Counted from the stretch's first letter, positions 46,214 to 56,179 are shown. The stretch is DNA of 64,000 bases from Sulfitobacter sp. W027 (GCF_025143985.1 NZ_CP083564.1:2821001-2885000), one strand, 5' to 3'. Translations and numbers: made by a program. The notes: generated by a model not told the origin, from the letters alone.

Positions 46214-46998
46214 TCCTCCGTCGCGCCCTGATCCTGTCGCTTCTGGCCCTCGCCGCCTGTGGCCGCCCCGGCAACCCGCCTCCCGCCGATCCCGGCACGC
46301 TCTTCCCGGCGCGGTTCAGCGACAGTGACCCGGTGGACTTCCACGGTCGCAATCCGCAATCCTTCCCCGTCCACGGGATCGACGTGGCCCGTTTTCAGAA
46401 CAACATCGATTGGAGTACCGCCCGACAGAACGGCGTGAACTTTGCCTTTATCAAAGCCACCGAAGGCGGCGACCTCAAAGACATCAACTTCGATACCCAT
46501 TGGCAAGGCGCAGGCCAAGCCGCCGTAAAGCGCGGTGCCTATCACTTCTATTACTTCTGCACCTCACCCGAGGATCAGGCCCGCTGGTTCATCCGCAACG
46601 TGCCGCGCACCCCCGGCATGCTGCCCCCGGTGCTCGACATGGAATGGAACCCCTTCTCCCCCACCTGCGCGCATATCCGGCCTCCAGCGGCCGAAGTCCG
46701 CGACCAAATGCACCGCTGGCTCGCGGTGGTTGAGCGGCACTACGGCCAACGCCCAATCATCTACACCACGCCAGAATTCTACCGCAAAAACGACCTTGGC
46801 AGCTTCAAAGGCTACGACTTCTGGCTGCGCACGACTGCCAAAACCCCCGCCGAGGCCTACCCCAGCCAAACTTGGCGCTTCTGGCAATACAGCGCCACCG
46901 GCGTTGTCCCCGGCATCGGCGGTGACGTAGACCTCAACACCTTCTCCGGCAGCCGCGCCGATTGGCAAAACTGGGTCGCCACCCGCGCCGCACGCTAA
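46210..46998 (+). CDS. GH25-family lysozyme lipoprotein
   Basis: Predicted peptidoglycan muramidase anchored to a membrane. 262 residues. A lipobox LAAC places the modified Cys at 17. The GH25 core is seen in GIDVARFQNNIDW, FIKATEGGD, and the catalytic D-x-E in VLDMEWNP, ending WQYSATGVVPGIGGDVDLN. The domain is complete. It overlaps the DUF938 gene by four bases. Confidence 0.9.
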   Translation: MILRRALILSLLALAACGRPGNPPPADPGTLFPARFSDSDPVDFHGRNPQSFPVHGIDVARFQNNIDWSTARQNGVNFAFIKATEGGDLKDINFDTHWQGAGQAAVKRGAYHFYYFCTSPEDQARWFIRNVPRTPGMLPPVLDMEWNPFSPTCAHIRPPAAEVRDQMHRWLAVVERHYGQRPIIYTTPEFYRKNDLGSFKGYDFWLRTTAKTPAEAYPSQTWRFWQYSATGVVPGIGGDVDLNTFSGSRADWQNWVATRAAR

Positions 46999-47011
46999 AC
47001 GCCAAGGTGAG

Positions 47012-47048
47012 GGCGCACCTCCCCCCTTTCATCCTTTCTTAAATACCG
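47012..47048. repeat. intergenic repeat, copy 1
   Basis: A C-rich run followed by TTCATCCTTT and AAATACCG. The same arrangement recurs at 50452-50490. Both copies lie in gaps next to the 3' or 5' end of genes and look like a short dispersed intergenic element. Confidence 0.5.
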
Positions 47049-47067
47049 CTGCGCCTCAGCAGCCCCG

Positions 47068-47089
47068 CGCGCAACGCTGCTGTTGCGCG
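47068..47089. terminator. hairpin between convergent genes
   Basis: CGCGCAAC-GCTGCT-GTTGCGCG forms a perfect 8-bp stem between the lysozyme gene and the convergent membrane-protein gene. It has no T run, so termination would be weak or rho-assisted. Confidence 0.45.
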
Positions 47090-47836
47090 TCAATCCCGCG
47101 CATAATGACGTGCCACAACAAAGAGCCCGCCCACCAGCAACAGCGGCAACAAAAAAATCCGAAACACATGCACGCCCAACACCGCAAGCAAAGCGCCGAT
47201 TAACTCATCCGCCCGGCTCCAAAGATTGCTGGCAAGCTGTCGGTATTCTGTCAGACCCGGCTCTTCTTCACCCAAAGCCTCACTGCCGCCGACACGGGCG
47301 GTGATCTCCTCAATCACCTCCATATTGCGCAGATAGACCCCTTCGGTAAGCTGCCCCGCAAGCGGCTCGGACACAACCAAGGCCAGCGGTAAGGCAAGCC
47401 CTAAAAACCCGCCATACCACGCCAGCCGCCGTGGCAGCCCTGCGTGACCACGCTTGCTCAGCGCCCAGACTGCCAGCGCTGCCGCCAACAACCCCAGGCC
47501 AATCGCACTCACCGGCCCCAAGGCCACCGCGATCACGCCCGTAGCCACCATCACGCCAAAGACCAACCCGGCGATACGCTCAACCGTGTCGTCAATCGGC
47601 TCCAACACTTTCAATGGCCGCGCTGAGCCCGAAGCAATGAACGAGAGCCCCACCTCGATCTCCTGCGCGGTCGACAAAAAGGCGTTCAACGTGCGCAGCG
47701 TGACATAGGACGCCGCCGCCGTGGTCGCCACATCAGCGGCATAGCCCTGCGCCGCGCTGACAACCGGATTGTCCCGCAACAGTGCTGCCGTCAGCGCCAA
47801 CACACAGAAGAAAGCAAGCAGCCCCCGGCGGATCAA
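47090..47836 (-). CDS. hypothetical membrane protein
   Basis: 248 residues with an N-terminal hydrophobic segment (about 5-20), three central helices (about 88-108, 110-128, 140-160) and a final helix (about 215-240). A soluble region (about 162-210) holds an acidic cluster (EALGEEEP) and probably faces the periplasm. No family recognised. Its start overlaps the stop of the upstream dehydrogenase by four bases, so it is cotranscribed with it, perhaps by chance of operon packing. Confidence 0.7.
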   Translation of the reverse strand: MIRRGLLAFFCVLALTAALLRDNPVVSAAQGYAADVATTAAASYVTLRTLNAFLSTAQEIEVGLSFIASGSARPLKVLEPIDDTVERIAGLVFGVMVATGVIAVALGPVSAIGLGLLAAALAVWALSKRGHAGLPRRLAWYGGFLGLALPLALVVSEPLAGQLTEGVYLRNMEVIEEITARVGGSEALGEEEPGLTEYRQLASNLWSRADELIGALLAVLGVHVFRIFLLPLLLVGGLFVVARHYARD

Positions 47837-50325
47837 ATATCCGCCCGGATGCGCTGGTTCTTCGGGTCATAGGGACTGTCTTCGACCACTTCGGCCTCCC
47901 ACATCCGGTCAAGCATCTTTACCTTCAGCTTTGTTCCTACCACCGCGTCTTCAGCTTGCACATAGCCCATGCCGATGCTCTTGCCGAATGCAACGGAATA
48001 GCCACCCGACGTGAGCCGCCCGGTACGCCGCTCGCCGTTATAGAGCACCTCGCGCCCCCAGGGGTCCGCATCCTCGGGCCCGTCGATCAACAGCGTCACG
48101 CATTTCACGCGGATGCCGTGATCGACCATCGCCTGCTTCCCGTGAAACTCTTTGCTGAGATCCACGAAACGTGGCAGATCGGCCTCTAGCGGCGTTGCAT
48201 CCCGGCCCAACTCATTGCCAAAAGCACGGTAGCTCTTTTCCTGCCTGAGCCAGTTCTGCGCCCGGGCACCAACCAGCTTCATCCCATGCGGTTCGCCAGC
48301 TTTCTCAAGCGCATCAAAGAGATGGTTCTGCATCTCGATCGGGTGGTGCAACTCCCAGCCCAGTTCCCCGGTATAGGCCACCCGGATCGCCCGCACCGGC
48401 ACCATGCCCAGCTCAATGTTGCGCATGGTCAGCCAAGGGAACCGCTTGTTGCTCAGCACCGTGTTGGGCTCCGCATCCCGCACCAAATCCCGCAACACGT
48501 CACGCGACTTCGGCCCAGCAATCGCAAATACACCCCACTGCGTGGTCACGTCATGACATTCAACATAGCCCACCTCGGGCATTTTGTCGGCAATCGCCTT
48601 GCGCAGATAGTCACTGTCATAAGCCGACCACGCCCCCGCAGAGACTAAATAATACTCATCCTGCGCCAGCCGCACGATGGTATATTCCGTCCGCGTCGTC
48701 CCCGCCCCGGTCAGGGCATATGTCAGATTGATCCGCCCCACCGAGGGCAGCTTGTTGCAGGTAAACCAATCCAGAAACGCCGTCGCCCCCGGCCCGCGTA
48801 CCAGATGTTTGGTAAAGGCCGTCGCATCAATCAGCCCCACCCCCTCACGAATAGCCCGCGCTTCCTCCACCGCGTGCTGCCACCAGCCCCCGCGCCGGAA
48901 CGAGCGGCTGTCATGATCATTAAACCCCTCAGGCGCGTAATAATTCGCCCGCTCCCAGCCATTCACCTGCCCAAACTGTGCCCCCCGCGCCGCCTGTCGG
49001 TCATAGGCCGGAGAGGTCCGCAAGGGCCGGCAGGCCGGACGTTCCTCATCCGGATGGTGCAGAATGTAGACGTGCTCATAGGCCTCTTCATTCTTCCGCG
49101 CGGCATATTCCGTGGTCATCCAATCGCCGTAGCGTTTCGGATCAAGGCTCGCCATGTCGATCTCGGCCTCGCCCTCAACCATCATCTGCGCCAGATAATA
49201 GCCCGTGCCCCCCGCCGCGGTGATTCCGAAGGAAAACCCTTCCGCCAGCCACATGTTCCGCAGTCCCGGCGCTGGCCCCACCAGCGGATTACCATCAGGC
49301 GTGTAGCAAATCGGCCCGTTGAAATCGTCCTTCAACCCGCAATTCTCCGCCGAGGGGATGCGGTGGTTCATCGCCATATACTGATCTTCGATCCGCTCCA
49401 GATCGAGCTGGAACAGATCGGCCCGGAAACTGTCCGGCACCCCATATTCAAATCGCGCCGGGGCGTTTTTCTCATAGACCCCAAGGATCCAACCGCCCCG
49501 TTCCTCACGCACATAGCTCTGCGCATCGGCATCGCGGATCACCGGATGCTCAACGTTCCCCGCTGCCCGATAATCAACCAGCGCCGGATCGCGATCCATG
49601 ACGATAAACTGATGTTCCACGGGAATCGCAGGCATCTTGATCCCCAGCATCTGCGCGGTGCGCTGCGCATGGTTGCCGCTGGCAGTAACCACATGCTCGG
49701 CGGTGATAACGATCTGCTCCTCCGACGGCACAAGGTTCCCGCCCTTCTCCACCATCTTGGTGCAGGTCACTTCCCAATGGGTGCCATTCCACTCAAACGC
49801 ATCCGCCTGCCACTTGCGCTCAATCGCCACGCCCCGCTGCCGCGCACCCTTGGCCATCGCCATGGTTACATCAGCAGGGTTAATATACCCGTCGGTCCGG
49901 TGATAAAGCGCCCCCTTCAAATCCGATGTCTCGATCAGCGGCCACTTCGCCTTGATCTCATCCGGGGTGAGCCATTCATACGGCACGCAACAGGTTTCCG
50001 CGGTGGAGGCATAGAGCATATACTCATCCATCCGCGCATCCGTCTGGGCCATCCTCAGATTACCCACCACGGCAAACCCCGCATTCAGCCCGGTTTCAGC
50101 CTCCAAGGTCTTATAAAACTCGACCGAGTACTGATGGATATGCGTGGTCGCAAAAGACATGTTAAACAAAGGCAAGAGCCCCGCCGCATGCCAAGTCGAG
50201 CCCGACGTCAACTCATCCCGCTCCAAAAGCATCACATCATCCCAACCGGCCTTCGCCAGATGATAGGCAATCGAGGTGCCAACCGCGCCGCCACCGACAA
50301 CCAATGCTTTGACTTGCGTTTTCAT
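47833..50325 (-). CDS. sarcosine/dimethylglycine dehydrogenase family flavoprotein
   Basis: Oxidative N-demethylase-type enzyme, 830 residues. The N-terminal FAD-dependent DAO domain (VKALVVGGGAVGTSIAYHLA, then WHAAGLL) is followed by an FAO_M-like linker and a C-terminal GcvT/T-protein folate domain (about 450-830, with RAIRVAYTGELGWELH and AFGNELGRDATPLEADL). Such proteins oxidise sarcosine, dimethylglycine or related N-methyl amino acids and transfer the methyl group to tetrahydrofolate. I chose the ATG at 50325 with GAGGG upstream. The specific substrate cannot be assigned. Roseobacters carry many paralogues linked to glycine betaine breakdown. Confidence 0.9.
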   Translation of the reverse strand: MKTQVKALVVGGGAVGTSIAYHLAKAGWDDVMLLERDELTSGSTWHAAGLLPLFNMSFATTHIHQYSVEFYKTLEAETGLNAGFAVVGNLRMAQTDARMDEYMLYASTAETCCVPYEWLTPDEIKAKWPLIETSDLKGALYHRTDGYINPADVTMAMAKGARQRGVAIERKWQADAFEWNGTHWEVTCTKMVEKGGNLVPSEEQIVITAEHVVTASGNHAQRTAQMLGIKMPAIPVEHQFIVMDRDPALVDYRAAGNVEHPVIRDADAQSYVREERGGWILGVYEKNAPARFEYGVPDSFRADLFQLDLERIEDQYMAMNHRIPSAENCGLKDDFNGPICYTPDGNPLVGPAPGLRNMWLAEGFSFGITAAGGTGYYLAQMMVEGEAEIDMASLDPKRYGDWMTTEYAARKNEEAYEHVYILHHPDEERPACRPLRTSPAYDRQAARGAQFGQVNGWERANYYAPEGFNDHDSRSFRRGGWWQHAVEEARAIREGVGLIDATAFTKHLVRGPGATAFLDWFTCNKLPSVGRINLTYALTGAGTTRTEYTIVRLAQDEYYLVSAGAWSAYDSDYLRKAIADKMPEVGYVECHDVTTQWGVFAIAGPKSRDVLRDLVRDAEPNTVLSNKRFPWLTMRNIELGMVPVRAIRVAYTGELGWELHHPIEMQNHLFDALEKAGEPHGMKLVGARAQNWLRQEKSYRAFGNELGRDATPLEADLPRFVDLSKEFHGKQAMVDHGIRVKCVTLLIDGPEDADPWGREVLYNGERRTGRLTSGGYSVAFGKSIGMGYVQAEDAVVGTKLKVKMLDRMWEAEVVEDSPYDPKNQRIRADI

Positions 50326-50451
50326 GTGCCAATCCCTCTGCGCTAGGCTCATCCCTGTTGTACGCAGCACGGCAAGAAGCCGCGGGCACCAGCCGACCGA
50401 ACATCGCCAGAAACCGACCTTACCTCACCAAACCCGCCAATCCCGCGTTGA

Positions 50452-50490
50452 GGCGCCCCTCCCCCCAACTTCATCCTTTTCCAAATACCG
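50452..50490. repeat. intergenic repeat, copy 2
   Basis: Second copy of the C-run, TTCATCCTTTT, CAAATACCG element at 47012-47048, same orientation. It lies between the dehydrogenase gene and the FAD-linked oxidase gene. Confidence 0.5.
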
Positions 50491-50536
50491 TGCACCTCAT
50501 TTCCCGCCGCACAACATCAGGGCAGGCCACGCCATC

Positions 50537-51940
50537 TCACCCCGGCAGAATCTTCCCCGGATTCAGAATATTGTCCGGATCCAGCGCCCTTTTTAGAGTT
50601 GCCATGACTTCCACCGCAGCGCCCAACTCCTTGCTCAGATAGGCCTGCTTGCCCTGCCCGATCCCGTGCTCGCCGGTGCATGTGCCGTCCATGGAGATCG
50701 CCAATTCCGCCAGCCAACTCACGAAGGTCTCGCCCCGCGCCACCTCGTCGGCGTCGTCCATGTCGATCAGTAGCGACGCGTGAAAGTTCCCATCCCCCGC
50801 ATGGCCCACGATGGGCGCGATCAGCTTCAACTCCTCCGCCCGCGCCTGTGCCGCGACCACGGCATCGGCGAGCCGCGAGATCGGCACGCAGACATCTGTG
50901 GCCACGGCCTTGCACCCCGGACGCAGCGCCAGCACCGCCCAATAGCCATCATGCCGTGCTTGCCACAGCTTGTTGCGTTCTTCGGGCGTGGTGGTCGCCG
51001 CATAGCCGTTGCCGCCGAATTCCTCGGCCAGCATGCCAAAGGTCTCGGCCTGTTCGACAACCCCGGCGTCAGAGCCGTGGAACTCCAACAACAAAAGCGG
51101 GGTTTCTGGCAGGGTCAGCTTGGAATAGGCGTTCACGGCCTTCACCACATCGGCGTCCAAAAGCTCAATCCGCGCCACGGGCAGGCCGTATTGAATGACC
51201 GCCATGACGGTCTCACAGGCCGCTTGCACCGTCGGAAAAGAACAACGCGCCGAGGAAATCGCCTCAGGGATACCCTGCAAGCGCAGTGTGATCTCGGTGA
51301 TGATCCCCAGCGTCCCTTCCGAGCCCACCATCAACCGCGTCAAATCATAGCCCGCCGAGGATTTCCGCGCCCGGCCCCCGGTGCGGATCACCCGGCCATC
51401 GGCCATGACCACCTCAAGGCTCAGCACATTATCTTTCATCGTGCCATAGCGCACCGCATTGGTGCCGCTGGCCCGTGTCGCCGTCATCCCACCGAGCGAG
51501 GCATTGGCACCGGGATCGATCGGAAAGAACAGCCCCTGATCGCGCAGATAGGTGTTGAGCGCTTCGCGGGTCACACCGGGCTGCACCCGACAATCAAGAT
51601 CACCCGCGTTGACCTCAAGCACTTGGTCCATCTGCATGACATCGATGCAGATGCCGCCCGCGGGGGCATTCACATGACCTTCCAGCGAGGTTCCCGTACC
51701 GAAGGCAATCACCGGCACTTTATGCGCCGCACAGATGCGCACCGCCTGCGCCACCTCTTCGGTCGAACGTGCCATGACCACCGCGTCGGGCGCCTGCGTG
51801 TCGATCCATGTGGTGGTGTGGCCGTGCTGCTCGCGAATGGCTTGGCCGGTCAGCAGATTGTCCCCGAAGGCTTGTTGCAACTCGTCCAGCGCGGCGGCGA
51901 TCCCCGCCTCATTTCGCGGCAGTTCTGCGATCTTCGTCAA
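50537..51940 (-). CDS. FAD-linked 2-hydroxyacid oxidase (GlcD / D-lactate dehydrogenase type)
   Basis: 467 residues. The FAD-binding PCMH domain shows IAFGTGTSLEGH and GGMTATRASGTNAVRYG; the C-terminal FAD-oxidase domain ends in the signature APIVGHAGDGNFHASL and GEHGIGQGKQAYL. It oxidises a 2-hydroxyacid such as D-lactate or glycolate, passing electrons to the respiratory chain. I chose the TTG at 51940, with GGAG seven bases upstream. The neighbouring 2-hydroxyacid dehydrogenase makes a shared hydroxyacid/glyoxylate role plausible. Confidence 0.9.
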   Translation of the reverse strand: MTKIAELPRNEAGIAAALDELQQAFGDNLLTGQAIREQHGHTTTWIDTQAPDAVVMARSTEEVAQAVRICAAHKVPVIAFGTGTSLEGHVNAPAGGICIDVMQMDQVLEVNAGDLDCRVQPGVTREALNTYLRDQGLFFPIDPGANASLGGMTATRASGTNAVRYGTMKDNVLSLEVVMADGRVIRTGGRARKSSAGYDLTRLMVGSEGTLGIITEITLRLQGIPEAISSARCSFPTVQAACETVMAVIQYGLPVARIELLDADVVKAVNAYSKLTLPETPLLLLEFHGSDAGVVEQAETFGMLAEEFGGNGYAATTTPEERNKLWQARHDGYWAVLALRPGCKAVATDVCVPISRLADAVVAAQARAEELKLIAPIVGHAGDGNFHASLLIDMDDADEVARGETFVSWLAELAISMDGTCTGEHGIGQGKQAYLSKELGAAVEVMATLKRALDPDNILNPGKILPG

Positions 51941-52046
51941 TTTCCATCTCCAAACAGCGTCTGTGCGCCGGAGGAAGCCCTGCGGGCGCAACTTGCGAAA
52001 ATACTTTCACCCAATAGCCGCCATACCGCCATCGCCCTACGCGGGC

Positions 52047-53033
52047 TTACAGCATGGAGGGCACAACTTGATCCGGCGGACGGTGGCCGTCATCGAAAGT
52101 CTTGATGTTAATTAAAACCTTCTCACCCATCTCAATCCGGCCCTCCAGCGTGGCCGACCCCATATGCGGCAGCAGCACGACGTTCTTCAACTCACGCAGG
52201 CGCGGGTTGATCTCGCGGCCATGCTCATAAACATCCAGCCCCGCGCCTTTGATGTCACCAGTGCGCAGCATCCGCGTCAGGGCGTTCTCGTCGATCACCT
52301 CCCCGCGTGAGGTGTTTACGATCACAGCGTCACGCTTCATCAAGCCCAAACGGCGCGCGTTCATCAGATGAAAGGTGCTGGGCGTATGTGGACAGTTGAC
52401 GCTGATTACATCCATCCGGCTGACCATCTGGTCAAGGCTGTCCCAATAGGTCGCCTCCAAAGCGCCTTCGACCTCTTCGCGCAGACGTTTGCGGTTGTGG
52501 TAATGCACCTGCATCCCAAAGGCCCGCGCCCGGCGCGCCACGGCTTGACCGATCCGGCCCATGCCCAGAATGCCCAAACGACGCCCGCCGACCCGACCGC
52601 CCATCAAGGCCGTCGGCGCCCAGCCATCCCAATTGCCAGACTGCATAACCGCCATGCCCTCAGGCATACGGCGGGTGACGGCCAAGATCAGCGCCATGGT
52701 CATATCGGCGGTATCGTCGGTCAGCACACCGGGGGTGTTCGACACCAGTACGCCGCGCTGGCGTGCGGTGGCCACATCAATGTGATCAACCCCCGCCCCG
52801 TAATTCGCGATCAGTTTCAACCGCTCGCCCGCCTGGGTGATCAGCGGCGCGTCGATCTCATCCGTGATCGTTGGCACCAGCACATCCGCTTGGCGCATCG
52901 CCGCGCCCAATTCCTCGCGGGTCATGGGCTTGTCATCTTCGCGTAGGGTCACGTCAAACAGCTCTGATAGCCGTGTTTCCACCGCCTCTGGCAACCGTCG
53001 CGTCACTACAACACTCAACCGCTTCTTTGACAT
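52047..53033 (-). CDS. D-isomer-specific 2-hydroxyacid dehydrogenase
   Basis: NAD(P)-dependent reductase/dehydrogenase, 328 residues, of the glyoxylate/hydroxypyruvate reductase type. The Rossmann motif is GMGRIGQAVARRARAFGM; catalytic Arg lies in NCPHTPSTF...NTSRGEVIDE and His in VLLPHMGSAT. I chose the ATG at 53033 with GGGAGAG upstream. It lies just upstream of the FAD-linked oxidase in the same direction. Confidence 0.92.
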   Translation of the reverse strand: MSKKRLSVVVTRRLPEAVETRLSELFDVTLREDDKPMTREELGAAMRQADVLVPTITDEIDAPLITQAGERLKLIANYGAGVDHIDVATARQRGVLVSNTPGVLTDDTADMTMALILAVTRRMPEGMAVMQSGNWDGWAPTALMGGRVGGRRLGILGMGRIGQAVARRARAFGMQVHYHNRKRLREEVEGALEATYWDSLDQMVSRMDVISVNCPHTPSTFHLMNARRLGLMKRDAVIVNTSRGEVIDENALTRMLRTGDIKGAGLDVYEHGREINPRLRELKNVVLLPHMGSATLEGRIEMGEKVLINIKTFDDGHRPPDQVVPSML

Positions 53034-53188
53034 GCCTGCTCTCCCGGCCTTGGCGTCGCCTCGTTTCCGGGGCATGGTGTCTCATGCAGCGACGAGGCAC
53101 AAGAACTCGCGCCGGAAAAAGAGCAACAATAACCCGCAGATTTGCACAGCACCGACCCACAGCAGTGAACCGCATAGCAGGCAATTCC

Positions 53189-53698
53189 ATGATAACCGCT
53201 TTCTTTCGCAGCACCCTTTTGGTGGGCGCGCTGCTTTTGGCTCAGGCAAGCCCCGGGGCCGCAGAAGAGGCGCGCGGACAGGTCACGAACCTCCCCCTTC
53301 CCCGGTTTGTTTCGCTTAAAGCTTCCGAGGGCAACGTGCGCCGTGGCCCTTCGCTGTCGCATCGGATCGACTGGGTTTACAAACGCCGCGACCTGCCGCT
53401 CAGGATCACCGCCGAACACGGCCATTGGCGCCGGGTAGAGGACCGCGACGGCATGGGCGGCTGGGTGCATTATTCGCTTTTGTCGGGCACCCGCACCGTG
53501 CTGGTTGAGCAAGACATGCTGCAACTTCACGTCAACCCCGACCCAAAGGCCGCCGTTGTGGCGCGGCTGGAGCTGGGCGTGGTGGCGCGTTTGGGCGAAT
53601 GCACGCTGGAATGGTGCGAACTACGCTCGGGCGGCTTTACCGGCTGGGCGCCCAAAGTACGGCTTTGGGGTGTCGGCCCTCAGGAACTGCGCGAATAA
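53189..53698 (+). CDS. secreted SH3-domain protein
   Basis: 169 residues with a signal peptide (MITAFFRSTLLVGALLLAQASPGAAE) and two bacterial SH3-like repeats: one around VSLKASEGNVRRGPSLSHRI...GGWVHYSLLSG and a second around LQLHVNPDPKAAVVARLE...GFTGWAPKVRLWG. This is the DUF1058/SH3_4 type found in alphaproteobacteria, probably acting in the periplasm or on the cell wall. Divergent from the dehydrogenase gene. Confidence 0.85.
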   Translation: MITAFFRSTLLVGALLLAQASPGAAEEARGQVTNLPLPRFVSLKASEGNVRRGPSLSHRIDWVYKRRDLPLRITAEHGHWRRVEDRDGMGGWVHYSLLSGTRTVLVEQDMLQLHVNPDPKAAVVARLELGVVARLGECTLEWCELRSGGFTGWAPKVRLWGVGPQELRE

Positions 53699-53775
53699 GC
53701 CCGCCCTTCAGGCCAATTGCATGATCCCGGCGCATGCGCCACTCTGCGCGTTGAATTCAAGCCGGAGAAAGCACC

Positions 53776-54768
53776 ATGCACGCCATCACTTATGACCAAT
53801 TCGGAGCCGCTGCCGATGTGCTGCGCCTGTCGGAAATCGACAGCCCCGCACCGCAACCCGGCGAGGTCTGCGTGGCGCTGAGCCATTCGGGCGTGAACCC
53901 CTCTGACGTCAAGGCCCGCGCAGGCACCCGCCCCGGCGTGACCAAACCACCCTTCCCGCAGGTCATCCCCCATAGCGACGGCGCGGGAGAGATTATCGCG
54001 GTGGGTGCAGGCGTCGATCCGAGCCGTGTAGGTCAAAAGGTCTGGGTCTGGAACGGCCAATGGCAGCGCGCCTTTGGTACGGCGGCTCAGCAGATCACCC
54101 TGCCCGCGCATCAAGCTGTACCCCTGGCCAAGGGCATCTCAACCGAGGTTGGGGCGCAGCTTGGGATTCCGGGGCTGACCGCTTGCCACGCCGTTTTCGG
54201 CGGCGGCGGGGTGGCCGGGGAGACGGTGCTTATTCAAGGCGGTGCCGGAACGGTGGGCTACCTTGCCGTGCAATTGGCGAAATGGGGCGGGGCCAAGGTG
54301 ATTGCCACCTGCAGCCCGCGCGACAGTGATCTGGTCCGCGATGCTGGCGCTGATGCGGTGCTGAGCTACGCCGATCCCGATCTCGCCGCCGCCGTTTTGG
54401 ACGCCAACGGCGGCAAGCCTGTCGAGACCATCGTCGAAACGGAGTTCGGCCTGAACCTCACCACCGATACCGAAGTCATCGCCCCCAACGGCCGCATCGC
54501 CGCCTATGGCTCGGCAGGGGAAATGTCGCCCACACTGCCCTTCTACCCGCTGCTGTTCAAAGCGGTGACCATCGACATCATCCTAATCTATCTGCTGCCC
54601 GCAGGCCCGCGCGAACAGGCGATCACCCGCCTGCATCATGCGCTGGAAGATGGCGCCTTGCGCTGTCCTGTCGACACTGTCCTGCCGCTCTCCGAAGCTG
54701 CCCGCGCCCATGAACTTGTCGAGGCCGGGCACCGTAACGGGGCGGTGCTGCTCGATTGTCAGGGGTAG
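53776..54768 (+). CDS. NADPH:quinone oxidoreductase (zinc-free MDR family)
   Basis: 330 residues of the medium-chain dehydrogenase/reductase superfamily, quinone reductase branch. The N-terminal GroES-like part is SHSGVNPSDVKARAG; the Rossmann motif is VLIQGGAGTVGYLAVQLAKW. No structural or catalytic zinc cysteines are present. Substrate probably a quinone or small enone; not predictable more closely. Confidence 0.88.
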   Translation: MHAITYDQFGAAADVLRLSEIDSPAPQPGEVCVALSHSGVNPSDVKARAGTRPGVTKPPFPQVIPHSDGAGEIIAVGAGVDPSRVGQKVWVWNGQWQRAFGTAAQQITLPAHQAVPLAKGISTEVGAQLGIPGLTACHAVFGGGGVAGETVLIQGGAGTVGYLAVQLAKWGGAKVIATCSPRDSDLVRDAGADAVLSYADPDLAAAVLDANGGKPVETIVETEFGLNLTTDTEVIAPNGRIAAYGSAGEMSPTLPFYPLLFKAVTIDIILIYLLPAGPREQAITRLHHALEDGALRCPVDTVLPLSEAARAHELVEAGHRNGAVLLDCQG

Positions 54769-54835
54769 CGCGCTAATTGACCAAGCCACCGCCCTCATGG
54801 AGGGGCGGCGGCCTTGTCCGTTGACGGAGATCCCC

Positions 54836-56179
54836 ATGCGCCTGATTGCTGCCCTGCCCCGCCTGATCCTGTGCCTGCTTTTGCTTTTTGCCCTGCCGGT
54901 GCCCCCTGCGTCGGCGCAGGACAACGACCAGCCTGAAGGCACCATCGCCGTCGAAGGGGACGCCACGGCAGATGCCGCCATCGCCAACCGCATCCGCGCC
55001 ATCCTGCGCGAGCTTGAAGGGTTTGAGAAGGTCAGCGTCTCGGTTTCTTCCGGCATCGTCACCCTGCGCGGCACCACGCTCGACACCGCCAGCGCCGCAC
55101 GTCTGAGCGATCTCGCAGGCCGTGTCGAAGGGGTGGTCGCAATCCGCAACGAGGTCCGCGAAAGCACCGATGTGTCCGAACGGCTCAACCCTGCCGTGGA
55201 CCGCTTCACGGCGCGGATGGAGCAGGCCGTGGCCTTCCTGCCGCTGGCCCTAGTGGCGTTTGGGGTCTTTGCCCTGATCGTCGTTGCCGGGCTGGCACTA
55301 GCGCGGCTGCGCAACCCGTGGGAGCGGCTCGCCCCCAATGCCTTTATCGCTGACATTTACCGCCAGATCATCCGGCTGGCCTTTATCATCGCGGCCCTAG
55401 TCGTGGCGCTTGATATCCTCGGCGCAACGGCGCTTCTCTCGGGCATCCTTGGTGCGGCGGGGATCGTCGGCCTCGCCATCGGTTTTGCGGTGCGTGACAC
55501 GGTGGAGAATTTCATTGCCTCCGTCATGCTGTCGATCCGACAACCGTTTCGCCCCAATGACACGGTCGAGATTGATGGCGACACCGGCAAGGTGATCCGC
55601 CTGACCAGCCGCGCCACGATCCTGCTCAGCTATGACGGCAACCACGTACGCATCCCGAACGCGACTGTCTTTAAAAGCCGCATCATCAACTACTCGCGCA
55701 ATGCCGAGCGGCGGTTCACCTTTACCCTCTCGGTGGCCAGCGACGCCGATCTGGCCCGCGCCCGGGAATTGGCGCTGGAGGTGCTGAATGACCTGCATTT
55801 CGTCCTCCCCTCCCCCGAAGCCGCCGCATGGGTTGAAGAGGTGGCCGATCACTGGATCAATATGCAATTCGCCGCTTGGATCAACCAAGAGACCACCGAT
55901 CTGGCCGCCGCGCGCAGCGAAGCGATTCGCCTGACGCTGGCCGCCTTCGACGCGGCAGCGCTTACCGCACAGCCCCCGGCCTACCGATTGATAACGCAAA
56001 GCGAATCGTCCAGCACCGAGCGGAAAGAATCGCCTCAATCGCCAACGGAGAGCGCCAATCCCGCCCCCGTACAGCCAGTTGAAGCGCAGGCTGACCGTGA
56101 ATTGACCCGCATCGTAGCGCAGGAACGTGCCGAATTGCCCCGTGAAGACCTGCTCTCTGTTGATGCAGCCGAAGAATAG
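54836..56179 (+). CDS. MscS family mechanosensitive channel with BON domain
   Basis: 447 residues. A signal sequence (about 1-28) precedes a periplasmic BON domain (about 45-115, with RAILRELEGFEKVSVSVSSG and VRGV-like turn EGVVAIRNEVRE). One isolated helix (about 130-155) and the MscS pore region follow (LLSGILGAAGIVGLAIGFAVRD, residues about 200-225), then the beta domain (PFRPNDTVEIDGDTGKV). The tail is acidic and Gln/Glu/Pro-rich. It releases osmolytes during hypo-osmotic shock. I chose the ATG at 54836 with GGAG upstream. Confidence 0.9.
   Translation: MRLIAALPRLILCLLLLFALPVPPASAQDNDQPEGTIAVEGDATADAAIANRIRAILRELEGFEKVSVSVSSGIVTLRGTTLDTASAARLSDLAGRVEGVVAIRNEVRESTDVSERLNPAVDRFTARMEQAVAFLPLALVAFGVFALIVVAGLALARLRNPWERLAPNAFIADIYRQIIRLAFIIAALVVALDILGATALLSGILGAAGIVGLAIGFAVRDTVENFIASVMLSIRQPFRPNDTVEIDGDTGKVIRLTSRATILLSYDGNHVRIPNATVFKSRIINYSRNAERRFTFTLSVASDADLARARELALEVLNDLHFVLPSPEAAAWVEEVADHWINMQFAAWINQETTDLAAARSEAIRLTLAAFDAAALTAQPPAYRLITQSESSSTERKESPQSPTESANPAPVQPVEAQADRELTRIVAQERAELPREDLLSVDAAEE

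Noticed and set aside
48805..50346. 513-codon open frame on the plus strand
   Set aside because: Antisense to the sarcosine/dimethylglycine dehydrogenase family gene.
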